Notes: generated by a model not told the origin, from the letters alone. Counted from the first letter of the stretch, positions 33,569 through 42,387 are shown. The stretch: DNA of 43,047 nucleotides from Desulfohalobiaceae bacterium S24 (GCA_011389765.1 JAABTT010000023.1:1-43047); one strand, 5' to 3'. Numbers and translations are program-made.

Positions 33569-34276
33569 ATGCGTTGTATGAAGACAATGACCGTTTTTTT
33601 GCTGGCAGCCTGCTTTCTGCTGTCCGGAACCCAACTCCTGGCCGCCGACAAACAGGCTCTGGAGAGCGAACAGGAAAAGATCAGCTACGCCCTGGGCATG
33701 ACGATTGGAAACAATTTGAAAAAAGACGTTGAAGTCGATCTGGATGCTTTTTTCCAGGGCGTTGAAGACGCCCATACCGGGGAAACCCTGATGAGCGAGA
33801 AAGAGATGCAGCAGACCATGATGGTCTTTCAGAAGCAGATGCAGCAGAAGCAGATGCAGAAAATGCAGGAGGCCGCGGCTGCAAATAAAGCGGAAGGAAA
33901 GGCGTTTTTAGAAGAAAACAAGGAAAAGGAAGGGGTAGTAGCCCTGAAAAGCGGGCTTCAATACAAGGTCATGCAGAAAGGCGACGGCCCCTCGCCAACA
34001 GCTTCTGACACTGTGAAGTGCCACTACAAGGGCATGACCCTTGACGGGCAGGTCTTTGACTCCTCCTACGAACGCGGCGAACCGGCCACCTTCCCCTTGA
34101 ACGGAGTGATCAAGGGCTGGACCGAGGCCCTGCAGCTCATGCAGGTCGGCTCCAAATGGAAGCTCTTTGTTCCCTCCGATCTGGCCTATGGCGACAAGGG
34201 GGCCGGAGAAATGATCGAGCCCGGCTCCACGCTGATTTTTGAAGTCGAACTTCTGGATATCACCGAAAAGTCATAA
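33569..34276 (+). CDS. exported FKBP-type peptidyl-prolyl isomerase (Mip/FkpA-like)
   Basis: The 235-residue protein (ATG at 33569 after AAGAGGAG) begins with a signal peptide ([20 protein letters not shown], cleavage probably after LLAA near residue 27), so it works in the periplasm. Residues of about 30-125 are the helical dimerisation region, with a long Gln/Met-rich helix. Residues of about 140-235 are the FKBP domain, with [31 protein letters not shown] and [20 protein letters not shown]. It assists folding of exported proteins. It stands alone between a palindrome and a strong hairpin. Confidence 0.94.
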   Translation: MRCMKTMTVFLLAACFLLSGTQLLAADKQALESEQEKISYALGMTIGNNLKKDVEVDLDAFFQGVEDAHTGETLMSEKEMQQTMMVFQKQMQQKQMQKMQEAAAANKAEGKAFLEENKEKEGVVALKSGLQYKVMQKGDGPSPTASDTVKCHYKGMTLDGQVFDSSYERGEPATFPLNGVIKGWTEALQLMQVGSKWKLFVPSDLAYGDKGAGEMIEPGSTLIFEVELLDITEKS

Positions 34277-34324
34277 TCCATTTTACGTGCAGCGGGTTTT
34301 CCCCCGCTGCACGTAAAATGGATT
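34275..34324. terminator. 22-bp perfect hairpin after the FKBP gene
   Basis: The arms 34275-34296 and 34303-34324 pair perfectly around the loop TTTTCC, starting at the end of the FKBP stop codon. No T-tract follows, so termination is inferred from strength and place. The outer ATCCATTT matches the ftsZ-proximal hairpin at 15121-15157. Confidence 0.7.
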
Positions 34325-34415
34325 CAGGAGTGATCCGGGCTCACATCCGGTTCCACCTGATGGGCACCGGTGGTGCACTTGGTGCCCGAGAACACCTCCA
34401 CCAAGGAACTGATTC

Positions 34416-35837
34416 ATGAATACCTCCAAACTGCACCGGCAATCCATAACCACCCTCGGCCGTCTGCTTCGCTCAGGCGGCATTTCTTCACTTGAGCTGA
34501 CCGAACATTTTCTCAAACGGATTGAGGAGTTGAATCCGACACTCATGGCCTGCTGCCTGGTGTGCCCGGAACGGGCCCGGAGCCAGGCCGAGGCTGCAGA
34601 CAAGCTTTTTCAGGCCGGCTGCGATCTCGGTCCCCTGCAGGGCATTCCCTATCTGGTCAAGGACCTCTATGCCGTCAAAAGCCTGCCCACAACTGCGGGC
34701 ACCCGGCTTCTGGCCGACAATATCGCGGCTGCAGACGCCTTTACCGTCCGGAAGCTCCATCAGGCCGGCATGGTCCTGCTGGGCAAGACCCACATGGTTC
34801 AGCTGGCCTACAGCGGGGTGGGCATCAACCACGATTTTGGCACCCCGCTCAACCCCTGGCATCCAACCCCGCATGTCCCGGGCGGATCGAGCAGCGGCTC
34901 CGGGGTAGCCGTGGCCGCCGGGCTCGCTCCCATGGCCATGGGCACGGACACCGGCGGCTCGGTGCGCATCCCGGCTGCCTTGTGCGGAGTGACCGGCCTC
35001 AAACCGACCTTCGGACGCATCAGCTGCTCCGGTGTCTATCCCCTGAGTCAGAGCATGGATTCCATCGGCCCGCTGACCCGAAACGCGGCAGACGCGGCCC
35101 TGGTGTATGAGGCCCTGCTGGGGCGTGATTCCGCCGATCCCTACACCTTGACCGCCCCGCTGCACACCCCTCTGCCGCCGCAGCAATCCGGGCTCCAAGG
35201 CCTCCGGCTGGCCTTTGCCGAATCCACCTTCTGGGACGGGGTCGATCCCGAGGTTGAACAAGCGGTCCGGGCCGCGGGGTCTGTTTTTGCCGACCTGGGC
35301 GCCGAGGTGCGCAGCATCGACTTTCCCGAGGCCGCACAAGCCCGGCGCTTAAATCCCAAAGGGCTGGTCATAGCCGCCGAGGCCTACACCAACAACAAGA
35401 CGCTTTTGGAGCAGCACTTCGAAGAACTCGATCCCTGCATCGCCCGGCGCATGATCCAGGGCCGGGATGTCCCGGCCCACGAGTACCTGCAGAGCATCCG
35501 GGAATGGGAGCAACTCCGGGCCAAAACCTGCGCGAGCCTCAGGGACATCGACGCCCTGCTGCTCCCGACTACACCGGTTCCGGCCCGGCCTGTGGCCGAG
35601 GTGGACGCGGACCTGGAAACCTATTTCCGCTGGAACATGACCTATCTCCGCAACAGCTCCATCGGCAACATCCTCAAGTTATGCGGAATATCCCTGCCCT
35701 GCGGCTTCTCCGAAACAGGCCTGCCCATCGGGCTCATGCTCTACGCCGGGCCTTTTCAGGAAGCAACCCTTCTGCGGCTCGGCCGGGCCTATCAAAGCGC
35801 CACGTCCTGGAACGAGACACTGCCCGACTGCGGATAA
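34416..35837 (+). CDS. amidase signature family hydrolase (GatA-like)
   Basis: The 473-residue enzyme carries the Ser-cisSer-Lys triad of amidase signature hydrolases: Lys82 in [10 protein letters not shown], the serine-rich loop GGSSSGSG (156-163) with the cis-Ser, and the nucleophile Ser182 in [12 protein letters not shown]. It hydrolyses a carboxamide of unknown identity. No gatB or gatC lies nearby, and the C-terminal part differs from true GatA, so a tRNA-dependent role is unlikely. The ATG follows AAGGAAC. A GGGCACC/GGTGCCC hairpin (34362-34387) precedes it. The neighbours are enzymes of gamma-glutamyl and aspartate chemistry, which hints at amino acid or peptide salvage. Confidence 0.88.
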   Translation: MNTSKLHRQSITTLGRLLRSGGISSLELTEHFLKRIEELNPTLMACCLVCPERARSQAEAADKLFQAGCDLGPLQGIPYLVKDLYAVKSLPTTAGTRLLADNIAAADAFTVRKLHQAGMVLLGKTHMVQLAYSGVGINHDFGTPLNPWHPTPHVPGGSSSGSGVAVAAGLAPMAMGTDTGGSVRIPAALCGVTGLKPTFGRISCSGVYPLSQSMDSIGPLTRNAADAALVYEALLGRDSADPYTLTAPLHTPLPPQQSGLQGLRLAFAESTFWDGVDPEVEQAVRAAGSVFADLGAEVRSIDFPEAAQARRLNPKGLVIAAEAYTNNKTLLEQHFEELDPCIARRMIQGRDVPAHEYLQSIREWEQLRAKTCASLRDIDALLLPTTPVPARPVAEVDADLETYFRWNMTYLRNSSIGNILKLCGISLPCGFSETGLPIGLMLYAGPFQEATLLRLGRAYQSATSWNETLPDCG

Positions 35838-35921
35838 GATCTCGGGGCAATTGTTTTAATTCTTCGAGCGTCTTTATTCGCGGCAATCTTCGATCGTCAA
35901 TCTTCAATGCGACGGCGGCCC

Positions 35922-37526
35922 TCATCTGCCCACGGCATAGGCCTGCCGCCTGGGGTCGGCCCCGCCGCAGACCACGCCCCGCTCATGATCGATACGGATG
36001 GCCTGGGAACTGCCCATGATCCCGTCCCAGTCGCCCGCAAGCTTGATCCGGTGCCCCATTGACTGCAGGATCTGGACCGTTTTCTCAGGAAAACGTCCCT
36101 CCAGGAGCAGGGTCCCGTCCGGCTCGGAACGCCAGCGCGGGGCCTCCATGGCTTCCTGGGGCCCGGCCTGAAAATCGAGCATCGCTGTGAGCAGCTGCAT
36201 CACGGTCTGAGTCTGACCGTCCGCTCCCGGAGAACCCAGGACGATATGCGGCCGGCCCTTTTTGAGGACCATGGCCGGATGCAGGGTGTGATAGGGCCTT
36301 TTCCCCGGCTCCAGGCGGTTGGGGTGCTTCGGATCCAGGGTAAACCCCCGGCCCCGGTTCTGCAGAAACATCCCGGTCTCCGGAACCAGGCAGCAGCTGC
36401 CGAAAGGCTCGTACAGGCTCTGTATCAAACTGACCGCATTGCCCTTAGCATCCGCTACTGCCAGATAGACGGTGTCTTCCCCGCCCTGGGTGAAGGATCT
36501 CGGGGAAACGCTTGAAGCCGCTTGATCCGGATCGATCTGCCGGGCGAGCCGGCCGGCCGCTTCCTTGTCCAGAAGCGCCTGGATTGGAACCGGATGAAAA
36601 TCCGGATCGCAGATATAGCGGTCCCGATCGGCAAAGGCCAGTTTCTTCCCTTCCACCATCAGGTGGATCAGTTCGGCCCGATCCGGAGCCATGGATTGCA
36701 CATCCACTGCTTCCAGGAGGTTGGCCTGGATGAGCAGAGCAATGCCCTGGGAGTTCGGGGGCATGGTGCAGAGCTCATAGCCGCGGTAAACCGTTTTCAG
36801 GGGATCGACCCATTCGGCCCGGCACCCGGCCAGGTCCGCCTCATTGAACAGCCCCCCGCTCTTTTCCGAGTATTTGAGCAGCGCCCGGCCCAAATCCCCC
36901 CGGTACAACGCATCCGGCCCCTGCTCAGCCAGCATCCGGCAGGCCTTTCCCATCTGGGGCTGGACCAGTAGTTCGCCCAGGGCCAGCGGCTTTCCATCCG
37001 GGCAATACAGACCGGCTGCTCCTGGTTCCTGTTCCAGCCGGGGCCGGCGCTGGGCAATGGCCTCCCTGAGGTCCGGATACATGGGGAAGCCTTTTTCCGC
37101 ATAATGGACGGCTTCGGGCAGGAGCTGGTCCAGGCCTCTGGTCCCGAAGCGATCCAGCAGCTCCTGCCAGCCGGCAACAGCTCCGGGCACGGTGCCGCTC
37201 AGGATGCCGGTCTCCGGGATGCTCTGCAGTCCGCGGCCGGCATAGGCTTCAAGACTTGCTGCGGCTGGCGCGCGGCCACTGGCATTGAGGGCCCGCAGTT
37301 CTCCGTCGTCCTGCATAAAGACCAGGGCGAAGAGATCGCCGCCGAAGCCGCACATATGGGGCCTGACCACCGTGAGCACCAGGTTGGCAGCCACAGCCGC
37401 GTCCAGCGCATTGCCTCCGGACTCCAGAACCGCCGCCCCGGCCCGGGCCGCCAGGGGGTGGTCCGCGGTGACCATCCAGCTCGTGCCCATGAGTTCGGGC
37501 CGATGGGTTTGAAAATGCTGGTCCAT
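35922..37526 (-). CDS. gamma-glutamyltransferase-like Ntn hydrolase, cytoplasmic form
   Basis: The 534-residue protein matches gamma-glutamyltransferase along its length: ADHPLAARAGAAVLESGGNA at the N-terminus, NASGRAP near residue 81, and the substrate segment MPPNSQGIALL (about 255). Autoprocessing would occur before Thr352 in GGEDTVYLAVADAKGNAV, giving large and small subunits. The FGSCCLVPETGMFLQNRG and GSPGADGQTQ segments complete the active site. There is no signal peptide, unlike periplasmic Ggt, so it is closer to the YwrD-type intracellular group. The substrate is not known. It is divergent from the racemase gene. Confidence 0.9.
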   Translation of the reverse strand: MDQHFQTHRPELMGTSWMVTADHPLAARAGAAVLESGGNALDAAVAANLVLTVVRPHMCGFGGDLFALVFMQDDGELRALNASGRAPAAASLEAYAGRGLQSIPETGILSGTVPGAVAGWQELLDRFGTRGLDQLLPEAVHYAEKGFPMYPDLREAIAQRRPRLEQEPGAAGLYCPDGKPLALGELLVQPQMGKACRMLAEQGPDALYRGDLGRALLKYSEKSGGLFNEADLAGCRAEWVDPLKTVYRGYELCTMPPNSQGIALLIQANLLEAVDVQSMAPDRAELIHLMVEGKKLAFADRDRYICDPDFHPVPIQALLDKEAAGRLARQIDPDQAASSVSPRSFTQGGEDTVYLAVADAKGNAVSLIQSLYEPFGSCCLVPETGMFLQNRGRGFTLDPKHPNRLEPGKRPYHTLHPAMVLKKGRPHIVLGSPGADGQTQTVMQLLTAMLDFQAGPQEAMEAPRWRSEPDGTLLLEGRFPEKTVQILQSMGHRIKLAGDWDGIMGSSQAIRIDHERGVVCGGADPRRQAYAVGR

Positions 37527-37650
37527 ACGCTGTTCCTCCCCGGAAAAACCCGCAGAATTTCCTGTTTGAAGTATGATGATCCCCTGGTATTCCTAATGGA
37601 TTCTATCCGGATTGGCAATCCTGCCCAAAAACACTGGGACACGGGGCAAT

Positions 37651-37679
37651 TTGACAAAAAGGGCATCTGAAAATAAGAA
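37651..37679 (+). promoter_or_regulatory. candidate promoter for the racemase gene
   Basis: A perfect TTGACA (37651-37656) has TAAGAA (37674-37679) 17 bp downstream as a poor -10. It lies in the 251-bp gap between the divergent GGT-like and racemase genes. The -35 match is the main support. Confidence 0.35.
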
Positions 37680-37777
37680 TTGAACCTACGCATGAAGTTG
37701 ATAAAAACAGGGCGAGCCTCTATAACTCTTCAGGAGCCAGACCATGAGCAAACACGATTTATGAAAGGATACCTCTT

Positions 37778-38473
37778 ATGAAGACCATCGGTCTGATCGG
37801 CGGCACGAGCTGGGAATCCAGCCTGGAATACTACCGTCTGCTCAATGAGTTGACCAAGGAAAGGCTCGGCGGCCTGCACTCCGCCAAAATCCTCTTGTAC
37901 AGCCTGGACTTCGGCCCGGTGGAGCAGGCCATGCGCTCCGGCGACTGGGAGGCCGTGGCCCGGGACCTCAAGCAGGGGGCCAGATCCCTGGAGAAGGGCG
38001 GGGCCGACTTCTTCCTGCTCTGCAGCAACACCACCCACAAATGCGCCGAAGCAATGGCCGGAGCGGTCCAGATTCCCCTCTTGCATATCGGCCGGGCCGC
38101 CGGCCGGGAGATCCGGAGGCTCGGACTGCACAGGGCCGGACTGCTGGGTACCCGCTTCGTCATGCAGGAGGATTTCCTCAAAGGCTCTCTGGAGACCGAG
38201 CACGGCCTGGAGATCCTGGTTCCGGAGCCCGGCGAACAGGAGACAATCAACCGGGTGATCTTCGAGGAGCTCTGCCTGGGACGCTTCACCCAGGCCTCCC
38301 GCGGCTTCTTCCAGGCCAGCATGGAGCAGCTCAAGGACCGGGGCGCCCAGTGCGTCATCCTGGGCTGCACCGAGATCCCCATGCTCATCAAGGCGGAGGA
38401 CGCCTGCCTGCCCGCCATCGACACCACGGCACTGCACGCCCGGGCCGCCCTGGACGAGGCTCTGGCGGACTGA
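37778..38473 (+). CDS. aspartate/glutamate racemase family protein
   Basis: The 231-residue protein belongs to the cofactor-independent Asp/Glu racemase family. The two catalytic cysteines are in LLCSNTTHK (Cys82) and LGCTEIPML (Cys197), and the N-terminus IGLIGGTSWESSLEYYR is typical of the aspartate racemase or YgeA subgroup. It interconverts L- and D-amino acids, probably aspartate or a related broad-specificity substrate. The MurI role in wall D-glutamate supply is less likely because the family signature is that of aspartate racemase. The ATG follows GAAAGGA. It converges on the QueG-like gene. Confidence 0.9.
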   Translation: MKTIGLIGGTSWESSLEYYRLLNELTKERLGGLHSAKILLYSLDFGPVEQAMRSGDWEAVARDLKQGARSLEKGGADFFLLCSNTTHKCAEAMAGAVQIPLLHIGRAAGREIRRLGLHRAGLLGTRFVMQEDFLKGSLETEHGLEILVPEPGEQETINRVIFEELCLGRFTQASRGFFQASMEQLKDRGAQCVILGCTEIPMLIKAEDACLPAIDTTALHARAALDEALAD

Positions 38474-38497
38474 GGTCCTGGAACCGGGGAAAGTTTT

Positions 38498-39238
38498 CTA
38501 CAGTCTGAGGGTTTCCAGCGAGGCAGATCGCCCGGGCCGGCCCCAGGGGCAGACAGCCACGCAGACCCCGCAGATATAGGGGGGGATGTGTTTGAGGCGC
38601 TCATTGCGGCGCAGCTGCCGGACGCAGGCCTCCAGGTCGACGGCCTCCCGGCGGGTGGCATAGTGCAGGTCTGTGGAGGCGTTGAGTATCGCCCCGGCCG
38701 GACAGGCCTCGGTACACACCGTGCACTCGGCGCATCGATTCTGCAGGGGCCGGCCGGCAGGCAGGTCCAGATCCGTGAGCACGGTAACCAGACGTACCCT
38801 GGGACCGTACTGCGGGGTGACCAGAAGGAGGGATTTGCCCTGCCAGCCCAGGCCGGCCTGAAGGGCAGCGGCTTTGTGGGAGAGCGAGGCCTGAAACCGC
38901 TCTTCACAGAGGATATGACTGGCCGGAATGGGCAGGGCCCGACCGCCCCAGGACTGGAGCAGACCGGAAACCCGGGCGGCGATATGATCCAAAAGAGCGT
39001 TGACGTTTTGGTAGTGCCGGGCATAGAGCGGGCTGGGCCGATCTGTGATGGGGTCCATGATCCCGTCGGCCAGCCGGACACCAAGCGAAACCGCCCGGGG
39101 ATAGCCTGCCAGCAGGTCGGCAGGATCGGTTTCAATGCCGGCCAGGCGTGTGGTATCGGCCACAGCCGCGAGATCGCCCCCCCAGCCCCGCACGGCGTCG
39201 AAAAGAGCCTCTGCGCTGGAAACGAGAGATGTGTTCAT
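38498..39238 (-). CDS. QueG-like 4Fe-4S double-cluster protein
   Basis: The 246-residue protein resembles the C-terminal two thirds of epoxyqueuosine reductase (COG1600). Residues of about 110-160 carry ILCEERFQASLSHKAAALQAGLGW and LLVTPQYGPRVRLVTVLTD. Two [4Fe-4S] sites follow: CAECTVCTEACP with a distant CP pair, and CVRQLRRNER...ICGVCVAVCPWG. True QueG is longer (about 350-380 residues), with HEAT repeats at its C-terminus. This short form is common in anaerobes and has no proven function, so tRNA queuosine formation is not claimed. The ATG at 39238 lacks a clear ribosome binding site. Confidence 0.8.
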   Translation of the reverse strand: MNTSLVSSAEALFDAVRGWGGDLAAVADTTRLAGIETDPADLLAGYPRAVSLGVRLADGIMDPITDRPSPLYARHYQNVNALLDHIAARVSGLLQSWGGRALPIPASHILCEERFQASLSHKAAALQAGLGWQGKSLLLVTPQYGPRVRLVTVLTDLDLPAGRPLQNRCAECTVCTEACPAGAILNASTDLHYATRREAVDLEACVRQLRRNERLKHIPPYICGVCVAVCPWGRPGRSASLETLRL

Positions 39239-39442
39239 CGGCAACTGCTTAGCACACCGCCCCGTCCTTTACAAGGCCGGACCGGCCCTCTTGCAGAAGA
39301 ATCCGGTCTCTCACAGGTTTCGGCAAAAGCCGGCGCTGGACCAGCCGTTCTTGTGAGCATCTGTAAAAGGCTTCGCATCCTGGATCGAGACCTTGCCGAT
39401 TGCGTCAGGCTGCAAGCTGAGGAACCTGCCCGGCAGGGGAAA

Positions 39443-40648
39443 TCAAGCAAGCTGCGCTTCGCTCATTGCCTCAATCAGATTATTCTGAGGGTCATTGACT
39501 CCCAGAAGCATGAGCCGACCCTCTGAAGCGAACAGGCCTTCATCATAGCGCCAGGCCCCCAGCGCCTTATCAAACCGGGACAAGGGCACTTCGGCATCCT
39601 CGGGAAAGGGATCCTCCAGAACGCTTTGGTAATTGGCCGAGGGCCGGACATCCCCTAAGCCCAAAGCATTTCCGATTTCATGCAGGGCGGATGTGGAGAA
39701 ATCCATTTTTTGCCTATCCCCAACATCGAAGCGAATGCTCATATCCGTAAAATTTTTGTGCCGGTCCCAGGTTCCGTTCCAATACCCATACACTCCGCCT
39801 TTTCCATCAATATCAGTCCATCCCAACGCGATGTCGGCTCTGTCCGTTTGCCCTGCTTCCACAAAAGAAAGCCCTTCAAGTGCATCATCCCACGCTGCAA
39901 AAGCGTCCCGTAATATTTCCAGTTCAGTCCCGGTAAAATCCTTTTGAATCCTACTCGGCTCGGCATGCGTCGGAGGCTGGATTGTATTTCTGGGATACCC
40001 CCAGCTAATTTGCCGCGGGGTCTCTTTATCAGGAGCAGCCCACTGCGCATCATAAAAATCATCGTAGAACACGCCCTCAAGACTGCAGTCATATACCTGA
40101 TGATTATATTCCAGGGTGCTGTCGGCCGCATCCTCCCCCAATCCAGCCAAGAAGGCCGGATTATCCACCTGCAGGATGAAGGTCTGGTTTTTGTTTTCCT
40201 GCCTTTCAGCACCCACAACCGGTTTTGATTGTTCCTCGATCTCGTCCTGAAAAAATAGCAGCGAACCGGACGCAGATCCATCCGGACTGAAGCCGTTTGA
40301 AGCGGTCTGATCCAAAATTTCCATTGTAAATTGTGTGGACCGGCCGGTGACTCCAGCAGCAAAACTGACCTCATACACAGCGGCAGTATCCTCTGGAGCA
40401 TCGTCATCAACGCTATTCGTAATCGGAACATCGCCTTGACCGCTGTCCGGAGGCGAAGGTTCGGCGTCTTCCAGGTGATCGCCCGCAGTGTCAAGAGCAA
40501 GCTCCAGAGAGGACTTGACAGCGGCATACTCATTGGCGCCGCGTGCATTCAGACTCCATTGGCTTTGTTTTATTGCTGCGCTGTCTTTTCCGATGAAGTT
40601 CCGCAGGGGGTCATCACGATGCTGCTGAGAAATTGCCTGAAAATGCAT
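39443..40648 (-). CDS. metzincin-like (matrixin/serralysin fold) protein with degenerate zinc site
   Basis: The 401-residue protein has an acidic, low-complexity N-terminal region (to about residue 95), a middle domain without clear relatives, and a metzincin-like domain from about residue 235 (EILRDAFAAWDDALEGLSFVE, ADIALGWTDIDG). The zinc helix reads HEIGNALGLGD at 323-333 instead of HExxHxxGxxH: the second and third histidine ligands are Asn327 and Asp333. Glu324 and His323 remain. It is thus probably not an active zinc protease, or it binds metal differently. No signal peptide or RTX repeats are seen. GGAGG lies 7 bp before the ATG. Confidence 0.8.
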   Translation of the reverse strand: MHFQAISQQHRDDPLRNFIGKDSAAIKQSQWSLNARGANEYAAVKSSLELALDTAGDHLEDAEPSPPDSGQGDVPITNSVDDDAPEDTAAVYEVSFAAGVTGRSTQFTMEILDQTASNGFSPDGSASGSLLFFQDEIEEQSKPVVGAERQENKNQTFILQVDNPAFLAGLGEDAADSTLEYNHQVYDCSLEGVFYDDFYDAQWAAPDKETPRQISWGYPRNTIQPPTHAEPSRIQKDFTGTELEILRDAFAAWDDALEGLSFVEAGQTDRADIALGWTDIDGKGGVYGYWNGTWDRHKNFTDMSIRFDVGDRQKMDFSTSALHEIGNALGLGDVRPSANYQSVLEDPFPEDAEVPLSRFDKALGAWRYDEGLFASEGRLMLLGVNDPQNNLIEAMSEAQLA

Positions 40649-40886
40649 AAGAAGGCCTCCGATAGAAAATAACTAGCATTAGAATAGTACTCCGGTATTC
40701 TTATCGGAATGCCCCCAAAATCCTTTAGTCTTCTCCAGCAAAACTCGTGCGGAAGACTGCAAAATTTCGTCCTTGTCTTACAGGAACCTTTGAATCAGCA
40801 GTCCTTGTCGGGAAAAACCAAAACAGGAATTGGATCAGTATATCACTCGATTGCTCAATCCACCTGCTCGCCACCGATATTTTCTC
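40649..40886. other. AT-rich intergenic DNA between the metzincin-like gene and relBE
   Basis: No gene is supported in this stretch. It holds the minus-strand ribosome binding site of the metzincin-like gene and a short inverted repeat CCGGTATTC/TTATCGG near 40691. Base composition becomes visibly more AT-rich from here to the window end. Confidence 0.5.
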
Positions 40887-40916
40887 TTGACAACTGGAAA
40901 ACAAAGAGTGGATACT
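40887..40916 (+). promoter_or_regulatory. candidate promoter of the relBE-type module
   Basis: TTGACA (40887-40892) and GATACT (40911-40916) are spaced by 18 bp. Just downstream, GAAATAC-AC-GTATTC (40918-40932) is a near-palindrome that could be the antitoxin operator. The ribosome binding site AAGGAG is at 40940-40945. Confidence 0.6.
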
Positions 40917-40953
40917 TGAAATACACGTATTCAGCTCATAAGGAGAAAAAAAC

Positions 40954-41190
40954 ATGCCGACTTCTGTGCGATTACCAAACGAGTATGAACAAAGGCTCGA
41001 TTATCTGTCCAGACAAACAGGGCGATCCAAGGCCTTTTATATCAAACAGCTTATCATGGATAATCTTGATGATCTGGAAGACGTTTATTTGGCCGAACAC
41101 AGGCTGGAGCAATTACGGCAAGGCAATGATGAAATCATAAACAGCGGTGAGTTCTGGAGCGGATTCGATGTGGAAGATCAGGTATCTTAG
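40954..41190 (+). CDS. RelB/DinJ-type ribbon-helix-helix antitoxin
   Basis: The 78-residue protein starts with the ribbon-helix-helix DNA-binding segment TSVRLPNEYEQRLDYLSRQT followed by GRSKAFYIKQLI, typical of CopG-fold antitoxins. The C-terminal half is a charged helix (LEDVYLAEHRLEQLRQG) suited to wrap around the toxin. It would neutralise the overlapping RelE-like toxin and repress its own promoter through the near-palindrome upstream. Its end overlaps the toxin start by 23 bp. Confidence 0.9.
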   Translation: MPTSVRLPNEYEQRLDYLSRQTGRSKAFYIKQLIMDNLDDLEDVYLAEHRLEQLRQGNDEIINSGEFWSGFDVEDQVS

Positions 41191-41431
41191 ATCCGCTCGC
41201 AAGGATGCAAAAAAGATTGACCCTCACATTCGTGAAAAGATCCGTGGATATCTGGAGCAGCGGGGTGCCAGCCTGGATGCCCCCCGCCAGCTTGGTGAAC
41301 CCCTGAAAGGCCAGTTAGCGAAACTATGGCGTTATCGAATTGGAGACTATCGTATCATTTGTGAGTTTCGAAATGACGAGTTGATCGTGATTGTGATTCG
41401 AATTGGGCACAGAAAAAATGTGTATAAATGA
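41168..41431 (+). CDS. RelE/ParE-superfamily toxin
   Basis: The 87-residue protein (ATG at 41168, MWKIRYLRSARKDAKKI) has the RelE fold: an N-terminal strand, two helices with HIREKIRGYLEQ, then LKGQLAKLWRYRIGDYRIICE and VIRIGHRKNVYK. Arg in RYRIGDYR and the final GHRKxxY match residues that cleave ribosome-bound mRNA in RelE enzymes, so an mRNA endonuclease is more likely than a gyrase poison. An upstream start at 41147 is possible but unlikely. The overlap with the antitoxin implies coupled translation. Confidence 0.92.
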   Translation: MWKIRYLRSARKDAKKIDPHIREKIRGYLEQRGASLDAPRQLGEPLKGQLAKLWRYRIGDYRIICEFRNDELIVIVIRIGHRKNVYK

Positions 41432-41455
41432 GGCTTCGCTTGCCCCCGACGAGTG

Positions 41456-41713
41456 ATGTTCGGCTTATGCCCTAAGCCGCTTCATGGAGTACACACCCGA
41501 CAGATCAAAGCCGCCAGAGATCTTCTTTATTGGACCCAGAAAGATCTGACCGTCAAAAGCAATTTCTCGACAGGCGGGATCAACAGACTGGAAAAAGGGG
41601 CATCTGATTCAAAATCAAGCACCCTGCGTTTGATTCAACAGGTCTTTGAACAGGAGGGTATCGTCTTGATCGATGAAGAAAATTTTGAAGGGGTCAAATT
41701 GAGGAAAAAATGA
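41456..41713 (+). CDS. small XRE-family helix-turn-helix protein
   Basis: The 85-residue protein matches short XRE/Cro-like regulators of the type QIKAARDLLYWTQKDL, INRLEKG, STLRLIQQVFEQEGIVLIDE and GVKLRKK. The recognition region (VKSNFSTGGINRLEKG) is somewhat degenerate. The start is uncertain: a GTG at 41453 and an ATG at 41456 have no ribosome binding site, and the first ten residues do not look like the family. It may be a truncated regulator whose gene start was lost. It lies 24 bp after the RelE toxin. Confidence 0.75.
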   Translation: MFGLCPKPLHGVHTRQIKAARDLLYWTQKDLTVKSNFSTGGINRLEKGASDSKSSTLRLIQQVFEQEGIVLIDEENFEGVKLRKK

Positions 41714-41778
41714 GGTGATATTGTATCAGGCGAGTCAGGCAGGGATGGACACATCTGGAAGTTGCTTGCAGGGAACTA

Positions 41779-41821
41779 CCAGAAATGATATCCAGAAACA
41801 TTTCTGTTTGAGGATTTCTGG
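41779..41821. repeat. nested inverted repeats upstream of hicBA
   Basis: CCAGAAAT (41779-41786) pairs with ATTTCTGG (41814-41821), and inside it CAGAAACATTTCTG (41793-41806) is a palindrome with a 2-bp centre. The repeats lie 143-185 bp before hicB. They could be an operator or an old insertion scar. No -35/-10 pair was fixed in this gap. Confidence 0.6.
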
Positions 41822-41963
41822 AAATATTTGATAGACGGGTAGACAGACAGAATGAAGACGAGAGAGAGGCGCACAGAGGGGAGAGTGGGGATGCATATAA
41901 AACGAAAAATAGAAAAAGACACTTATCTTGGAGCGTAAAACTGTTATCCTATAGAGGTGCTAA

Positions 41964-42188
41964 ATGTCACAAGATTTTTATGTAATTATCGAAAAGGATG
42001 AAGATGGTTTTTATGTCGGTGAGGTTCCTGCTTTAAAAGGTTGCTACGCTCAAGGAGGGAACGTAGAAGAATTATTGAATTATATGCGAGAAGTTATTGA
42101 AATGTGTTTAGAAGATGAAAATGTATCTCCAAATGAATTTATCGGTGTTCAAAAGCTGAGTATTGATTATGAACCAGCCAATGCTTAA
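41964..42188 (+). CDS. hicB: HicB-type antitoxin
   Basis: The 74-residue protein is a short HicB: FYVIIEKDEDGFYVGEVPALKGCYAQGGNVEELLNYMREVIEMCLED is the degenerate RNase H-like core that caps HicA. It lacks the C-terminal DNA-binding domain of longer HicB proteins, or that part is only the short tail VQKLSIDYEPANA, so autoregulation may depend on another factor. It precedes hicA, the reverse of the classical hicAB order, and overlaps it. Confidence 0.92.
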   Translation: MSQDFYVIIEKDEDGFYVGEVPALKGCYAQGGNVEELLNYMREVIEMCLEDENVSPNEFIGVQKLSIDYEPANA

Positions 42189-42387
42189 GGCAGGTGAGCT
42201 GCTCAAAGCTTTACAAAAACACGATTTTTATATTGTTTGCCAAAAAGGAAGTCACATTCGTCTTAAGCATAAAGATGGCAGAGTTACGTCTATCCCTTAT
42301 CATTCTGGAGTGGATATAGGCAAAGGTCTGTTACGAAAAATACTGAGGGATACTGAACTTTCATTAGAAGAATTGTTGGATAATTAA
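42169..42387 (+). CDS. hicA: HicA-type mRNA interferase toxin
   Basis: The 72-residue double-stranded-RNA-binding-fold toxin has the HicA signature GELLKALQKHDFYIVCQKGSHIRLKH with the catalytic His in KGSHI, followed by the VTSIPYHSGVDIGKGLLRKILRD segment. It cleaves mRNA when freed from HicB. The start is either 42169 or the ATG at 42181 (MLKAGELL), which better matches family N-termini; both overlap hicB. The gene ends cleanly before the DUF4214 fragment. Confidence 0.92.
   Translation: MNQPMLKAGELLKALQKHDFYIVCQKGSHIRLKHKDGRVTSIPYHSGVDIGKGLLRKILRDTELSLEELLDN

Noticed and set aside
40709..41140. A 143-codon plus-strand frame overlapping the RelB-type gene
   Set aside because: It has no domain or ribosome binding site and overlaps the well-supported antitoxin in another frame.
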